Shown: piece after piece, positions 57,488 through 64,000 of the stretch
Layout of the letters: the number at the start of each line of letters is the position of its first letter
How positions within the stretch are numbered: the first letter of the stretch is position 1
DNA from: Rhodospirillum sp.
Lineage (GTDB): Bacteria > Pseudomonadota > Alphaproteobacteria > Dongiales > Dongiaceae
Direction: 5' to 3'
Assembly (NCBI GenBank): GCA_013822765.1
Contig: PNKY01000014.1
Span: forward strand, 50,943-114,942
DNA length: 64,000 nucleotides
The notes under the pieces: model-generated
Database searches by the model: none
Told to the model about the DNA's origin: nothing
Seen by the model: the letters and a program-made list of their open reading frames with translations, nothing else
Position numbers and translations under genes: made by a program

Positions 57488-59950
57488 CTATGGCCCGCTC
57501 TCGTGGTCGATCGGCACGGGCTCGGCGGCTGGCCCCAAATGCGGCGATATGTGGCTTGCGAGCACGCTGATCTGGTCTGTCGCCCCGCCGGTACTGTGGC
57601 TTGCCGCGGAACCAGTGTTGTCGGCCACCGCTTCGTCCGACACATCGAGCACGTCCAGGACGCTGACGGTCGACCTCTTGGCAGCACTGAGCGCGGAGCC
57701 GCCGAACACCACATAACTGGAGCCAGAACCACCGCCGTTCGGATCGGCGCCCGAGGCCCCGATGATCAGATCGTCGATCCCGTCACCGTTCACATCTCCG
57801 GCCGAAGCGACGGAGGTGCCGCTCCCGTCATAGCTTTCCACGCCATCCAGCCGCAGGCCGTTCGCTCCGTCGAGGCTTGCGAGATCGAGTGTCGGGGCAA
57901 AGCCACCTGCCTTACCGAACACCAGATAACTGGCGCCTGCATCGTAGGCGCCCAAATCGGCGCCAGACGCCCCGACGAGCAGGTCATCGAACCCGTCTCC
58001 GTTCACGTCCCCGGCCGACGCGACGGAAAGGAAGTTGTTGTAAGCGTCGTAGCTCGCCACGCCATCCAGTCGGAAGCCGGTCGCTCCGTTGAGGCTCGTA
58101 AGATCGAATGTCGAGCCGAAGCCTGCGGCCTTGCCGAATACCACATAGCTGCTACCAGAAAAGTCGCCGGCCGGATCGGCGCCGGGCGCGCCGATGATCA
58201 GATCATCGAACCCGTCGCCGTTCACGTCCCCGGCCGAGGCGACGGAGGAGCCGCTCAACTCGTCGGCTCCGCCATCCAGTCGGAAGCCGGTCGCTCCGTT
58301 GAGGCTCGAGAGATCCAACGTCGAACCGAAGCTCTCCGCATGACCGAACACCACATAGCTGGCGCCCGCACCGCGGCCGGCCGCATCGACTCCATTCGCC
58401 CCAATGATCAGATCGTCGAATCCATCACCGTTTAGGTCTCCCGCCGAGGCGACGGAGGAGCCGCTCTGGTCATACATTGCCGTGCCATCCAGGCGGAAAC
58501 CGGTCGTCCCGTTGAGGCTCGAGAGATCGATCGACGAGCCGAAGCCTCCAGCCTTGCCGAACACCACATAGCTGGAGCCAGAATTCATGGCGTTCAAATC
58601 GGAGAAAGGGGCGCCGACGATCAGATCGTCGAATCCATCACCATTCAGGTCTCCCGCCGAGGCCACAGATGCGCCGGTGGAGTCACCGTCCACCGCGCCA
58701 TCCAGGCGGAAGCCGGTCGCGCCGTCCAGGCTCGATAAATCGATCGATGGATCGAACCCTCCCGCCTTGCCGAACACAACGTAGCTGACGCCTGAAGCCT
58801 TGCCCGCCGGATCGAAGCCAGGCGCCCCGATGATCACATCATCGAACCCATCGGCGTTCACATCTCCCGCCGAGGCGACGGAACGGCCGCTCAGGTCATA
58901 CTTCGCCGCGCCATCCAGGCGGAAGCCGGTCGCCCCGTCGAGGTTCGATAAATCAATCGATGGATCGAACCCTCCCGCCTTGCCGAACACCACGTAGCTG
59001 GCGCCAGAAGCATCACCACCTGGGTCGGCGCCGGTCGCTCCGATGATCACATCGTCGAACCCATCGCCGTTCACATCCCCCGCCGAGGCGACGGAATCAC
59101 CACTGAAGTCAAAGGGCGCCACGCCATCGAGGCGGAAGCCATTTGTGCCGTCAAGGTTCGCGAGTGATGTGGACGTCCCGGCGACCGTCACCGTGGCGGT
59201 CGCTGTGAAGATCCCGCTTTTGCCGTCACTGATCATGTAGTGGAACGTGTCAGTCGCGGTCATGCCCGCATCGAGGAAGTCGAAGGCGGCACCCGGATCG
59301 TAGAGCACCTTGCCGGCGTTGATGGTCACTGTCCCGCCATTCGATGTGGGGCCGACAGAGGCCAAGGACAGCGTGGAGCTCTTGTCGAAGATCGTCGTGT
59401 CTGGATCGAAGTCGTTAGCCAGGACATCGATCAGAACGGAATTTCCCTCCGTCGTGACGGCGCTGTCCGCGACGGCATAGGGATTGTTGTTCGCGCCGGT
59501 GAGGGACAGGCGATAGCCATCGTCGAACAAGACGGCTTCGACGTGCTGGATCCTGTCACGGCCGTCTCGGCCGGCAATCTCGTCGGTCATTCGCAGCGTG
59601 CCGCTGCTGAAGCTGAACGCATATTGATCGAGCGTTCCTGTTGCTATGACGCTGTCCTTACCGCTACCGCCATCGATCTCATCGTTGCCTCGACCGGCAA
59701 CGATGACGTCGTCGCCATTGTCGCCCTGCAGCGTGTCGTTGCCATCCTCGCCATCCAAGGTGTCGTTACCGCCTCCGCCGCGCAACCGATCGGCGCCCGA
59801 GCCGGCTTGACCATTGCCGAAGCCGCCAAACAAGATATCGGCCCCGCCAGCCCCGTCTAAGGTATCGTTGCCGGCCAACCCGCGGATGTGATCCGCATTG
59901 CTTTTGCCGGTGATCTTGTCGGCTCCAGGAGTGCCAGTGAGATTGGCCAT
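57488..59950 (-). CDS. RTX / cadherin-like / seven-FG-GAP repeat protein
   Basis: An 820-aa modular extracellular protein. Residues about 5-110 hold RTX nonapeptides (GNDTLDGAGGAD, GGGGNDTLDGEDGNDT, GRGNDEIDGGSGKD), which bind Ca2+. About 165-270 form a cadherin-like or Ig-like domain (VLANDFDPDTT ... FHYMISDGKSG). Then seven repeats of about 65 residues follow, each with SVASAGDVNGDGFDDLIIGA and SYVVFGKA, the integrin-alpha FG-GAP motif with a DxDxDG calcium loop; seven suggest a closed beta-propeller. There is no Sec signal peptide, consistent with type I secretion, but no T1SS genes are nearby. The ATG at 59950 is chosen because AGGTGG precedes it; the frame extends to 60028. Function is unknown; adhesion is a guess. 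Confidence 0.85.
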   Translation of the reverse strand: MANLTGTPGADKITGKSNADHIRGLAGNDTLDGAGGADILFGGFGNGQAGSGADRLRGGGGNDTLDGEDGNDTLQGDNGDDVIVAGRGNDEIDGGSGKDSVIATGTLDQYAFSFSSGTLRMTDEIAGRDGRDRIQHVEAVLFDDGYRLSLTGANNNPYAVADSAVTTEGNSVLIDVLANDFDPDTTIFDKSSTLSLASVGPTSNGGTVTINAGKVLYDPGAAFDFLDAGMTATDTFHYMISDGKSGIFTATATVTVAGTSTSLANLDGTNGFRLDGVAPFDFSGDSVASAGDVNGDGFDDVIIGATGADPGGDASGASYVVFGKAGGFDPSIDLSNLDGATGFRLDGAAKYDLSGRSVASAGDVNADGFDDVIIGAPGFDPAGKASGVSYVVFGKAGGFDPSIDLSSLDGATGFRLDGAVDGDSTGASVASAGDLNGDGFDDLIVGAPFSDLNAMNSGSSYVVFGKAGGFGSSIDLSSLNGTTGFRLDGTAMYDQSGSSVASAGDLNGDGFDDLIIGANGVDAAGRGAGASYVVFGHAESFGSTLDLSSLNGATGFRLDGGADELSGSSVASAGDVNGDGFDDLIIGAPGADPAGDFSGSSYVVFGKAAGFGSTFDLTSLNGATGFRLDGVASYDAYNNFLSVASAGDVNGDGFDDLLVGASGADLGAYDAGASYLVFGKAGGFAPTLDLASLDGANGLRLDGVESYDGSGTSVASAGDVNGDGIDDLIIGASGADPNGGGSGSSYVVFGGSALSAAKRSTVSVLDVLDVSDEAVADNTGSAASHSTGGATDQISVLASHISPHLGPAAEPVPIDHESGP
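57600..59150 (-). repeat. Seven tandem FG-GAP coding repeats
   Basis: Seven units of about 190-220 bases repeat within the gene. Each carries the gene's 'SVASAGD(V/L)N(G/A)DG' code and 'FGKAGGF' code with few changes. Boundaries are approximate, and the similarity is strongest between neighbouring units, which suggests internal duplication. Confidence 0.8.
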
Positions 59951-60384
59951 AATGCCACCTCGTTCGACGGAATTTCTCGGCGCGTTTATGCGGCAACAAA
60001 AGACGCAACTACCACCTACCGCGGCCAATGCGGTTGAAATTCCCCAGCGAAATGCGAAGTCTAATTGGATGTAGGAAAGGGTCGCAATACAGCCTAAAGA
60101 CGATCCCTCGGGGGATCGTTTGGCTGAGATTTCATGCTACCCGGTAATCCTCTGCCGCCACCGGCCTGGCCTGTGAGTATTCTGTAGCAGCCGATGTTTC
60201 TTGTGAACTGCGCCACAGCGGATCGATCACAGGTCCGTTAGATCGGCTTTACCGAGAAGATCAGGCGACGTGATCCTGGTCGCAATACGCGATGCCGCGG
60301 GACGCGTCATTTGGATGCTCGATAGCTGGCGGCGCTCGCATTTTTCGCCGCGTGCATGGTCTTGGCCAGTCGAAGGATATTGTG
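59951..60384. other. 434-base divergent intergenic region
   Basis: This region separates the RTX-like gene (minus) and asnB (plus) and must hold both promoters. No credible gene was seen. One perfect hairpin occurs at 60100-60119 (ACGATCCC with its complement and a four-base loop), with no T-run. A frame upstream of asnB extends to 60292 but has no ribosome site or homology. Confidence 0.6.
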
Positions 60385-62319
60385 ATGTGTGGGATCGTCG
60401 CGCTTTTTTCGCGTAGGACTCCAATCGAACCCGAAACGGTCCAAAGGGCGGTGCGACGTCTTCATCATCGTGGTCCCGATGGCCAACGTCACTGGATCAG
60501 CGCGGACCGGCGGGTTGCATTGGCGCATGCACGGCTCAGCATCATCGACCTGACGACCGGCGACCAGCCAATCGCCAGCCAGGATGAACGGACCCGAATC
60601 GTCGTCAACGGCGAGTTCTACGGCTATGAGGCGATTCGTGCTGAGCTTGAAGCCGCCGGTCATCCCTTGCGGACGCGCTCCGACAGCGAGATCGCCTTGC
60701 ATCTCTACCGGGATCTGGGGCCGCAGTGCCTGCATCGCTTGCGCGGCGAGTTCGCGTTCGTTATCTGGGATGAAGCCAACCGGCTGATGTTCGCGGCGCG
60801 CGATCGGTTCGGCATCAAGCCGCTGTTCTACGCTTGGCACGAGAACACACTCTATCTTGCCTCGGAAGTGAAGGCGTTGTTTGCCGCCGGTGTGCCGGCG
60901 CGCTGGGATGCCGAGAATTTCTATCCGATGGTGGAGCTGGGCGGCTATCAGACGCGAACGCTGTTCGATGGCGTGTTCCAGGTGCCGCCCGGCCATTACC
61001 TCATCGCAACCGATACGCACGTCCAGGTCACGCGCTACTGGGACTTCGACTATCCACGCGCGGGTAGCGATACATCGCGGCGTTCAGACGAGGACTACAA
61101 GGCCGAGTTTCGCGCGGCCTTGGAGGAGGCGGTGCGAATCCGTCTTCGCGCCGATGTTCCGGTCGGCTGCTACCTGAGCGGCGGCTTGGACTCCTGTGCG
61201 GTCCTGGGCCTTGCGGCACGCCATCACCCCGATCCGATCCGCGCCTTCACGCTGACCTTCGACCGCGCGGAATACGATGAGGAAGCAGAAGCACGGGAAA
61301 TGGCCGCCAAGGTCGGGGCAGAGTTCCATCCAATCCCCGTACGGCAGGACGATTTGGCGGACAATTTCGCCGATGCCATCGAGCAGTCGGAAACCTTGTG
61401 CCTGAATGCGCACGGCGTCGCCAAGTACCTGTTGAGCCGCGCCGTCCGGGACGCCGGATACAAGGTCGTCCTGACCGGGGAGGGATCGGACGAGATCCTC
61501 GGCGGCTATGCGCATTTCCGGCGCGACATGCTGCTCTACAACCGGGCGGGTCAGGATCCGAACGTCATTGCCAGGCTTCTCAAGGAGCTGGAGACGCTCA
61601 ACCCGGTGTCGCGTGGCCTGCTGTTGCCGGACGGCGAGTTGGGGCTGTTGGACGACGTCAAGCGGATACTGGGCTTTGTGCCATCCTGGATGGAGACGTT
61701 CTCATCGCGGGCGGTCAAATTGCGTGGCGTGCTGGCCGATGACTATCTGGCCGCCGTTGGCCGGCGCCAGGGCTATCGGCACTTGCTGAGCGATCTGGAT
61801 GTGCGTGATCAGCTGTCCGGCCGCGAGCCGGTGCATCAGTCGGTGTACCTGTGGTCGAAGACGGCGCTGCCGCAATACATTCTGACCATGCTGGGCGATC
61901 GCATGGAGATGGGGCACTCGATCGAGGGCCGCGTGCCGTTCCTCGATCATCATGTGGTCGAGGTCATCCGCTCCCAGCCGGTCAATCAGAAGATCCGCGG
62001 CATGACCGAGAAATACGTCCTGCGCGAAGCCACCCGCGACGTCATCACGGACACCATCTATCGCCGGCAAAAGCACCCGTTCCTGGCACCGCCGGCGAGC
62101 CTCAATCCGCACGGACGGCTGAATGCGTTCGTGCAGGATACCCTGCGCGGACCGACCCTCGCGTCGATCCCGTTCTTCGATCAGAAGAAGGTGGTCGCGC
62201 TGCTAGATCGCGTGGACACGATGGATGATGGCGGGCGGGTCGCCAACGACCAGACGCTGATGTTCCTGGCCAGCGCATGCGTGCTGCATGCGCGCTTTCG
62301 CCTGGGGGCCACAGCCTAG
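60385..62319 (+). CDS. asnB: Glutamine-hydrolysing asparagine synthetase
   Basis: A 644-aa two-domain enzyme. The N-terminal Ntn glutaminase starts MCGIVALF with nucleophile Cys2, and includes HHRGPDG and ARLSIIDL. The C-terminal synthetase domain has the ATP-pyrophosphatase P-loop YLSGGLDS and the conserved VLTGEGSDEILGGY. It forms asparagine from aspartate, glutamine and ATP, or amidates another carboxylate, since this family includes enzymes of polysaccharide and peptide modification. The ATG at 60385 is fixed by Cys2; GAAGGA lies upstream. No biosynthetic partner genes are adjacent, so asparagine is the default substrate. Confidence 0.92.
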   Translation: MCGIVALFSRRTPIEPETVQRAVRRLHHRGPDGQRHWISADRRVALAHARLSIIDLTTGDQPIASQDERTRIVVNGEFYGYEAIRAELEAAGHPLRTRSDSEIALHLYRDLGPQCLHRLRGEFAFVIWDEANRLMFAARDRFGIKPLFYAWHENTLYLASEVKALFAAGVPARWDAENFYPMVELGGYQTRTLFDGVFQVPPGHYLIATDTHVQVTRYWDFDYPRAGSDTSRRSDEDYKAEFRAALEEAVRIRLRADVPVGCYLSGGLDSCAVLGLAARHHPDPIRAFTLTFDRAEYDEEAEAREMAAKVGAEFHPIPVRQDDLADNFADAIEQSETLCLNAHGVAKYLLSRAVRDAGYKVVLTGEGSDEILGGYAHFRRDMLLYNRAGQDPNVIARLLKELETLNPVSRGLLLPDGELGLLDDVKRILGFVPSWMETFSSRAVKLRGVLADDYLAAVGRRQGYRHLLSDLDVRDQLSGREPVHQSVYLWSKTALPQYILTMLGDRMEMGHSIEGRVPFLDHHVVEVIRSQPVNQKIRGMTEKYVLREATRDVITDTIYRRQKHPFLAPPASLNPHGRLNAFVQDTLRGPTLASIPFFDQKKVVALLDRVDTMDDGGRVANDQTLMFLASACVLHARFRLGATA

Positions 62320-62333
62320 CTGGCCGGTCGCCA

Positions 62334-63353
62334 TTACTGTCCAGTCGTGATGACCATCCGGAACCGGGCGTTGCCGCTCATCATCTTTTCGTAGGCCTCC
62401 GCCGCGCGCTCGAGAGGCATGGTCTCGATCATAGGCCGGATACCTGACAGCGCGCTGAACGCCAGCGTGTCCTCGGAATCGATCGACGTTCCCGACGGCC
62501 AGCCCCCAATCGACCGACGCCCACCGATCAGCAGGAGGGGCGAGACCTCGATCGGCTCGGGCGACGCACCCACGACGATCATCTTGCCGCCGACGGCAAG
62601 TCCACCGAGCACGGCGCTCATCGCCTTGGAGTTGGTGACGGTAGAGAGGATCACCTTTGCGCCGCCGAGTTTGTTGAGCTCGACCGCGGCATCCTGCGCG
62701 ACGCTGTCGAGATAAACGTGCGCGCCAAGCTTCTTGGCGAGCGGTTCCTTGTCGCTGCCGCGTGCGATTGCCACGGTGTGGCAGCCCATCTTGGCGGCGA
62801 ACTGCACGCCGAGATGCCCAAGGCCGCCAATCCCCAAGACCGCAACCACGTCGCCGGCCTTGGCACCGCTGTGCCGCAGCGCGTTGTAGGTCGTGATGCC
62901 GGCACACAGCAGCGGCGCGGCCTCGGCCGCGGCAAGCTCGTCGGGGATTGCAGCCAGCGCCTCGAACGGCGCGATCATGTAGTCGGCATAGCCGCCGTCG
63001 TAGCTGATGCCGGGAATCTGGCCACTGGCGCAGGTGATGAAATCACCGCGCCGACAGGACGGGCAGTGACCGCAATGGCCGCCGTGCCATCCGACGCCGA
63101 CGCGCTGCCCTTGCCGCCAACCCGGCACGCCCTGGCCAACGGCGTCGATGGTTCCAACAACCTCATGTCCGGGTACTCGCGGATACTGGATGCCGGGGAA
63201 TGCCCCAAGCTTGGTGAAGGCGTCGCTGTGGCAGACGCCGCAGGCCTGGACCTTGATTCGCACGCGGCCCGGCCCGGGCTCCGGGATCGGTCGCTCGACC
63301 AGCTCGAACGGTCCATTGGCGTTCTTCACTTGAACGGCACGCATGTGCGGCAT
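62334..63353 (-). CDS. Zinc-dependent alcohol dehydrogenase
   Basis: A 339-aa medium-chain dehydrogenase. The catalytic zinc ligands are Cys41 (GVCHSD), His63-Glu64 (PGHE) and a later Cys (LLCAGITTYNAL). The structural zinc is held by Cys94, Cys97, Cys100 and Cys108. The Rossmann loop is VLGIGGLGHLGVQFAAKMG. It resembles the AdhA/AdhP primary alcohol or aldehyde reductase group. The start at 63353 is chosen since TGGAG lies six bases before it; an ATG 12 bases upstream overlaps that site. It converges on asnB, leaving 14 bases between. The substrate is unknown. Confidence 0.9.
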   Translation of the reverse strand: MPHMRAVQVKNANGPFELVERPIPEPGPGRVRIKVQACGVCHSDAFTKLGAFPGIQYPRVPGHEVVGTIDAVGQGVPGWRQGQRVGVGWHGGHCGHCPSCRRGDFITCASGQIPGISYDGGYADYMIAPFEALAAIPDELAAAEAAPLLCAGITTYNALRHSGAKAGDVVAVLGIGGLGHLGVQFAAKMGCHTVAIARGSDKEPLAKKLGAHVYLDSVAQDAAVELNKLGGAKVILSTVTNSKAMSAVLGGLAVGGKMIVVGASPEPIEVSPLLLIGGRRSIGGWPSGTSIDSEDTLAFSALSGIRPMIETMPLERAAEAYEKMMSGNARFRMVITTGQ

Positions 63354-63504
63354 CGCGATCTCCATCGTCCGACCAGCTGCCAAGCATAGTCGAGGCTCAG
63401 CGACCCGCGAGCGACATTTCGATGATTTCACAGTCGGCCAAACGCCGTTGGCGGCCGTCTCGACTCAATTCGGCCGCTTCGACGCAATCTGTCCCGTCGT
63501 CACT

Positions 63505-64000
63505 TCATGGCTCGTGTTCGAGGAGTTTTCCGCGCTTCGTATGGTCGTTGTAGACGAGCATCGCCGAAATGCTGCGGATCTGGATCATCGCGACCATGCC
63601 GGCTTTCGGCGCCAAGAACCGGTACTGCGAGTCCTTGATGGTGGCTGGCCCGACCTTGCCGGAATAGTCCCATCTGACCAGAGCGGCATCGTATGTGCCG
63701 GCCGGAACCTTCACGCGGTAGGTGCCGACATAAGTATAGACCACGTCGAGAGAGCCGGAATGGGTGACCTTGTTGAGGTCCGACATGTCGTATACCGCGA
63801 CCTTGAGCGTCGAGCTCTTGCTTTCGCCCGCCTTCAGACCCGGAACGATGAGCGGCTCGCCGGGCGCAAAGCGGGACAACACTTTGTGGTCAAGGTCCTG
63901 TTCGGCCGCGATGTCCACCCCACCATTGGAGCCTGGCATGAGATACTGCGCTCCCACGCTTTCGATGGTGTATCGCCAGCCTGGCGAATACGCTGGCTCC
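63505..64000 (-). CDS. Hypothetical protein (5' part outside window)
   Basis: The frame is open to the window edge on the minus strand, so the N-terminus is missing; 164 residues are visible. The visible part is a beta-rich polypeptide: YLMPGSNGGVDIAAEQDLDH, then PGLKAGESKSSTLKVAVYDM, DVVYTYVGTYRVKVPAGTYDA and YRFLAPKAGMVAMIQIRSI. A pattern of alternating short strands and the phrase VKVPAGTYDA resembles domains of exported lipid- or polymer-associated proteins. I do not recognise the family, and no signal peptide can be judged. The next gene downstream on this strand is the alcohol dehydrogenase, 152 bases away. Confidence 0.7.
   Translation of the reverse strand, partial: EPAYSPGWRYTIESVGAQYLMPGSNGGVDIAAEQDLDHKVLSRFAPGEPLIVPGLKAGESKSSTLKVAVYDMSDLNKVTHSGSLDVVYTYVGTYRVKVPAGTYDAALVRWDYSGKVGPATIKDSQYRFLAPKAGMVAMIQIRSISAMLVYNDHTKRGKLLEHEP

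Noticed and set aside
57600..59150. Seven repeated units read as a CRISPR array or tandem insertion
   Set aside because: Units are about 200 bases, in frame and encode FG-GAP motifs; there are no short identical repeats with unique spacers and no cas genes.
60100..60119. Hairpin between the RTX-like gene and asnB as a terminator
   Set aside because: It lies between divergent genes and no T-run follows on either strand, so it cannot end either transcript.

Overview
This is a GC-rich chromosomal window from an alphaproteobacterium. Gene order carries most of that inference: clpP-clpX-lon-hupB, then nuoA-N followed by birA-coaX-rnj, proS-lolC-lolD, dnaE, and rpsB-tsf-pyrH-frr-uppS-cdsA-dxr-rseP-bamA-ompH-fabZ. 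This succession is typical of Rhodospirillales/Rhizobiales-type genomes. The genus cannot be fixed from sequence alone. No rRNA, insertion sequence, prophage or CRISPR array was seen.

Layout. (1) 1-5006: protein quality control (3' end of clpP, clpX, lon) and the HU gene, with clear hairpin terminators after lon and hupB. (2) 5039-18883: an accessory block around two tRNA genes (tRNA-Val on the minus strand, tRNA-Asp on the plus strand). It holds a SMI1/KNR4-like gene, formate-tetrahydrofolate ligase (fhs), and a histidine utilisation (hut) cluster of the HutF/HutG type: hutU-hutI-hutD-hutG plus a small membrane protein on the minus strand, hutC divergent from hutF, a MarR-GNAT regulator, and a HutH-family gene. 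The HutH homologue has lost the Ala-Ser-Gly tripeptide that forms the MIO cofactor. It nevertheless sits behind a HutC-type operator like the ones in front of hutC/hutF and hutU. A DMT exporter and a cupin follow. (3) 19286-33500: a complete, uninterrupted 14-gene respiratory complex I operon. (4) 33497-40446: birA, coaX, RNase J (broken by an apparent one-base deletion), a small exported protein, proS, lolC/E and lolD. (5) 40460-42650: a Tat-exported PhoX phosphatase behind tandem Pho boxes. (6) 42772-57475: dnaE, then the translation / isoprenoid / envelope cluster from rpsB to fabZ and a glyoxalase. The lpxD, lpxA, lpxI and lpxB genes that usually sit here are missing. (7) 57488-64000: an RTX/cadherin-like/FG-GAP surface or secreted protein, an asparagine synthetase, a zinc alcohol dehydrogenase and a partial unknown gene.

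How the genes work together. HutU, HutI, HutF and HutG convert urocanate to glutamate and release ammonia and formate; Fhs next door can put the formate onto tetrahydrofolate. The first step (histidine to urocanate) has no canonical enzyme in the window. The complex I operon feeds the respiratory chain. LolC/E-LolD, BamA, OmpH, RseP, CdsA, UppS and FabZ build and monitor the envelope. PhoX would be induced under phosphate starvation.

The items most worth a second look are the MIO-less HutH homologue inside the HutC regulon, the missing lpx genes in the bamA-fabZ cluster, the RNase J frameshift, and the altered phosphate-binding motif of CoaX.
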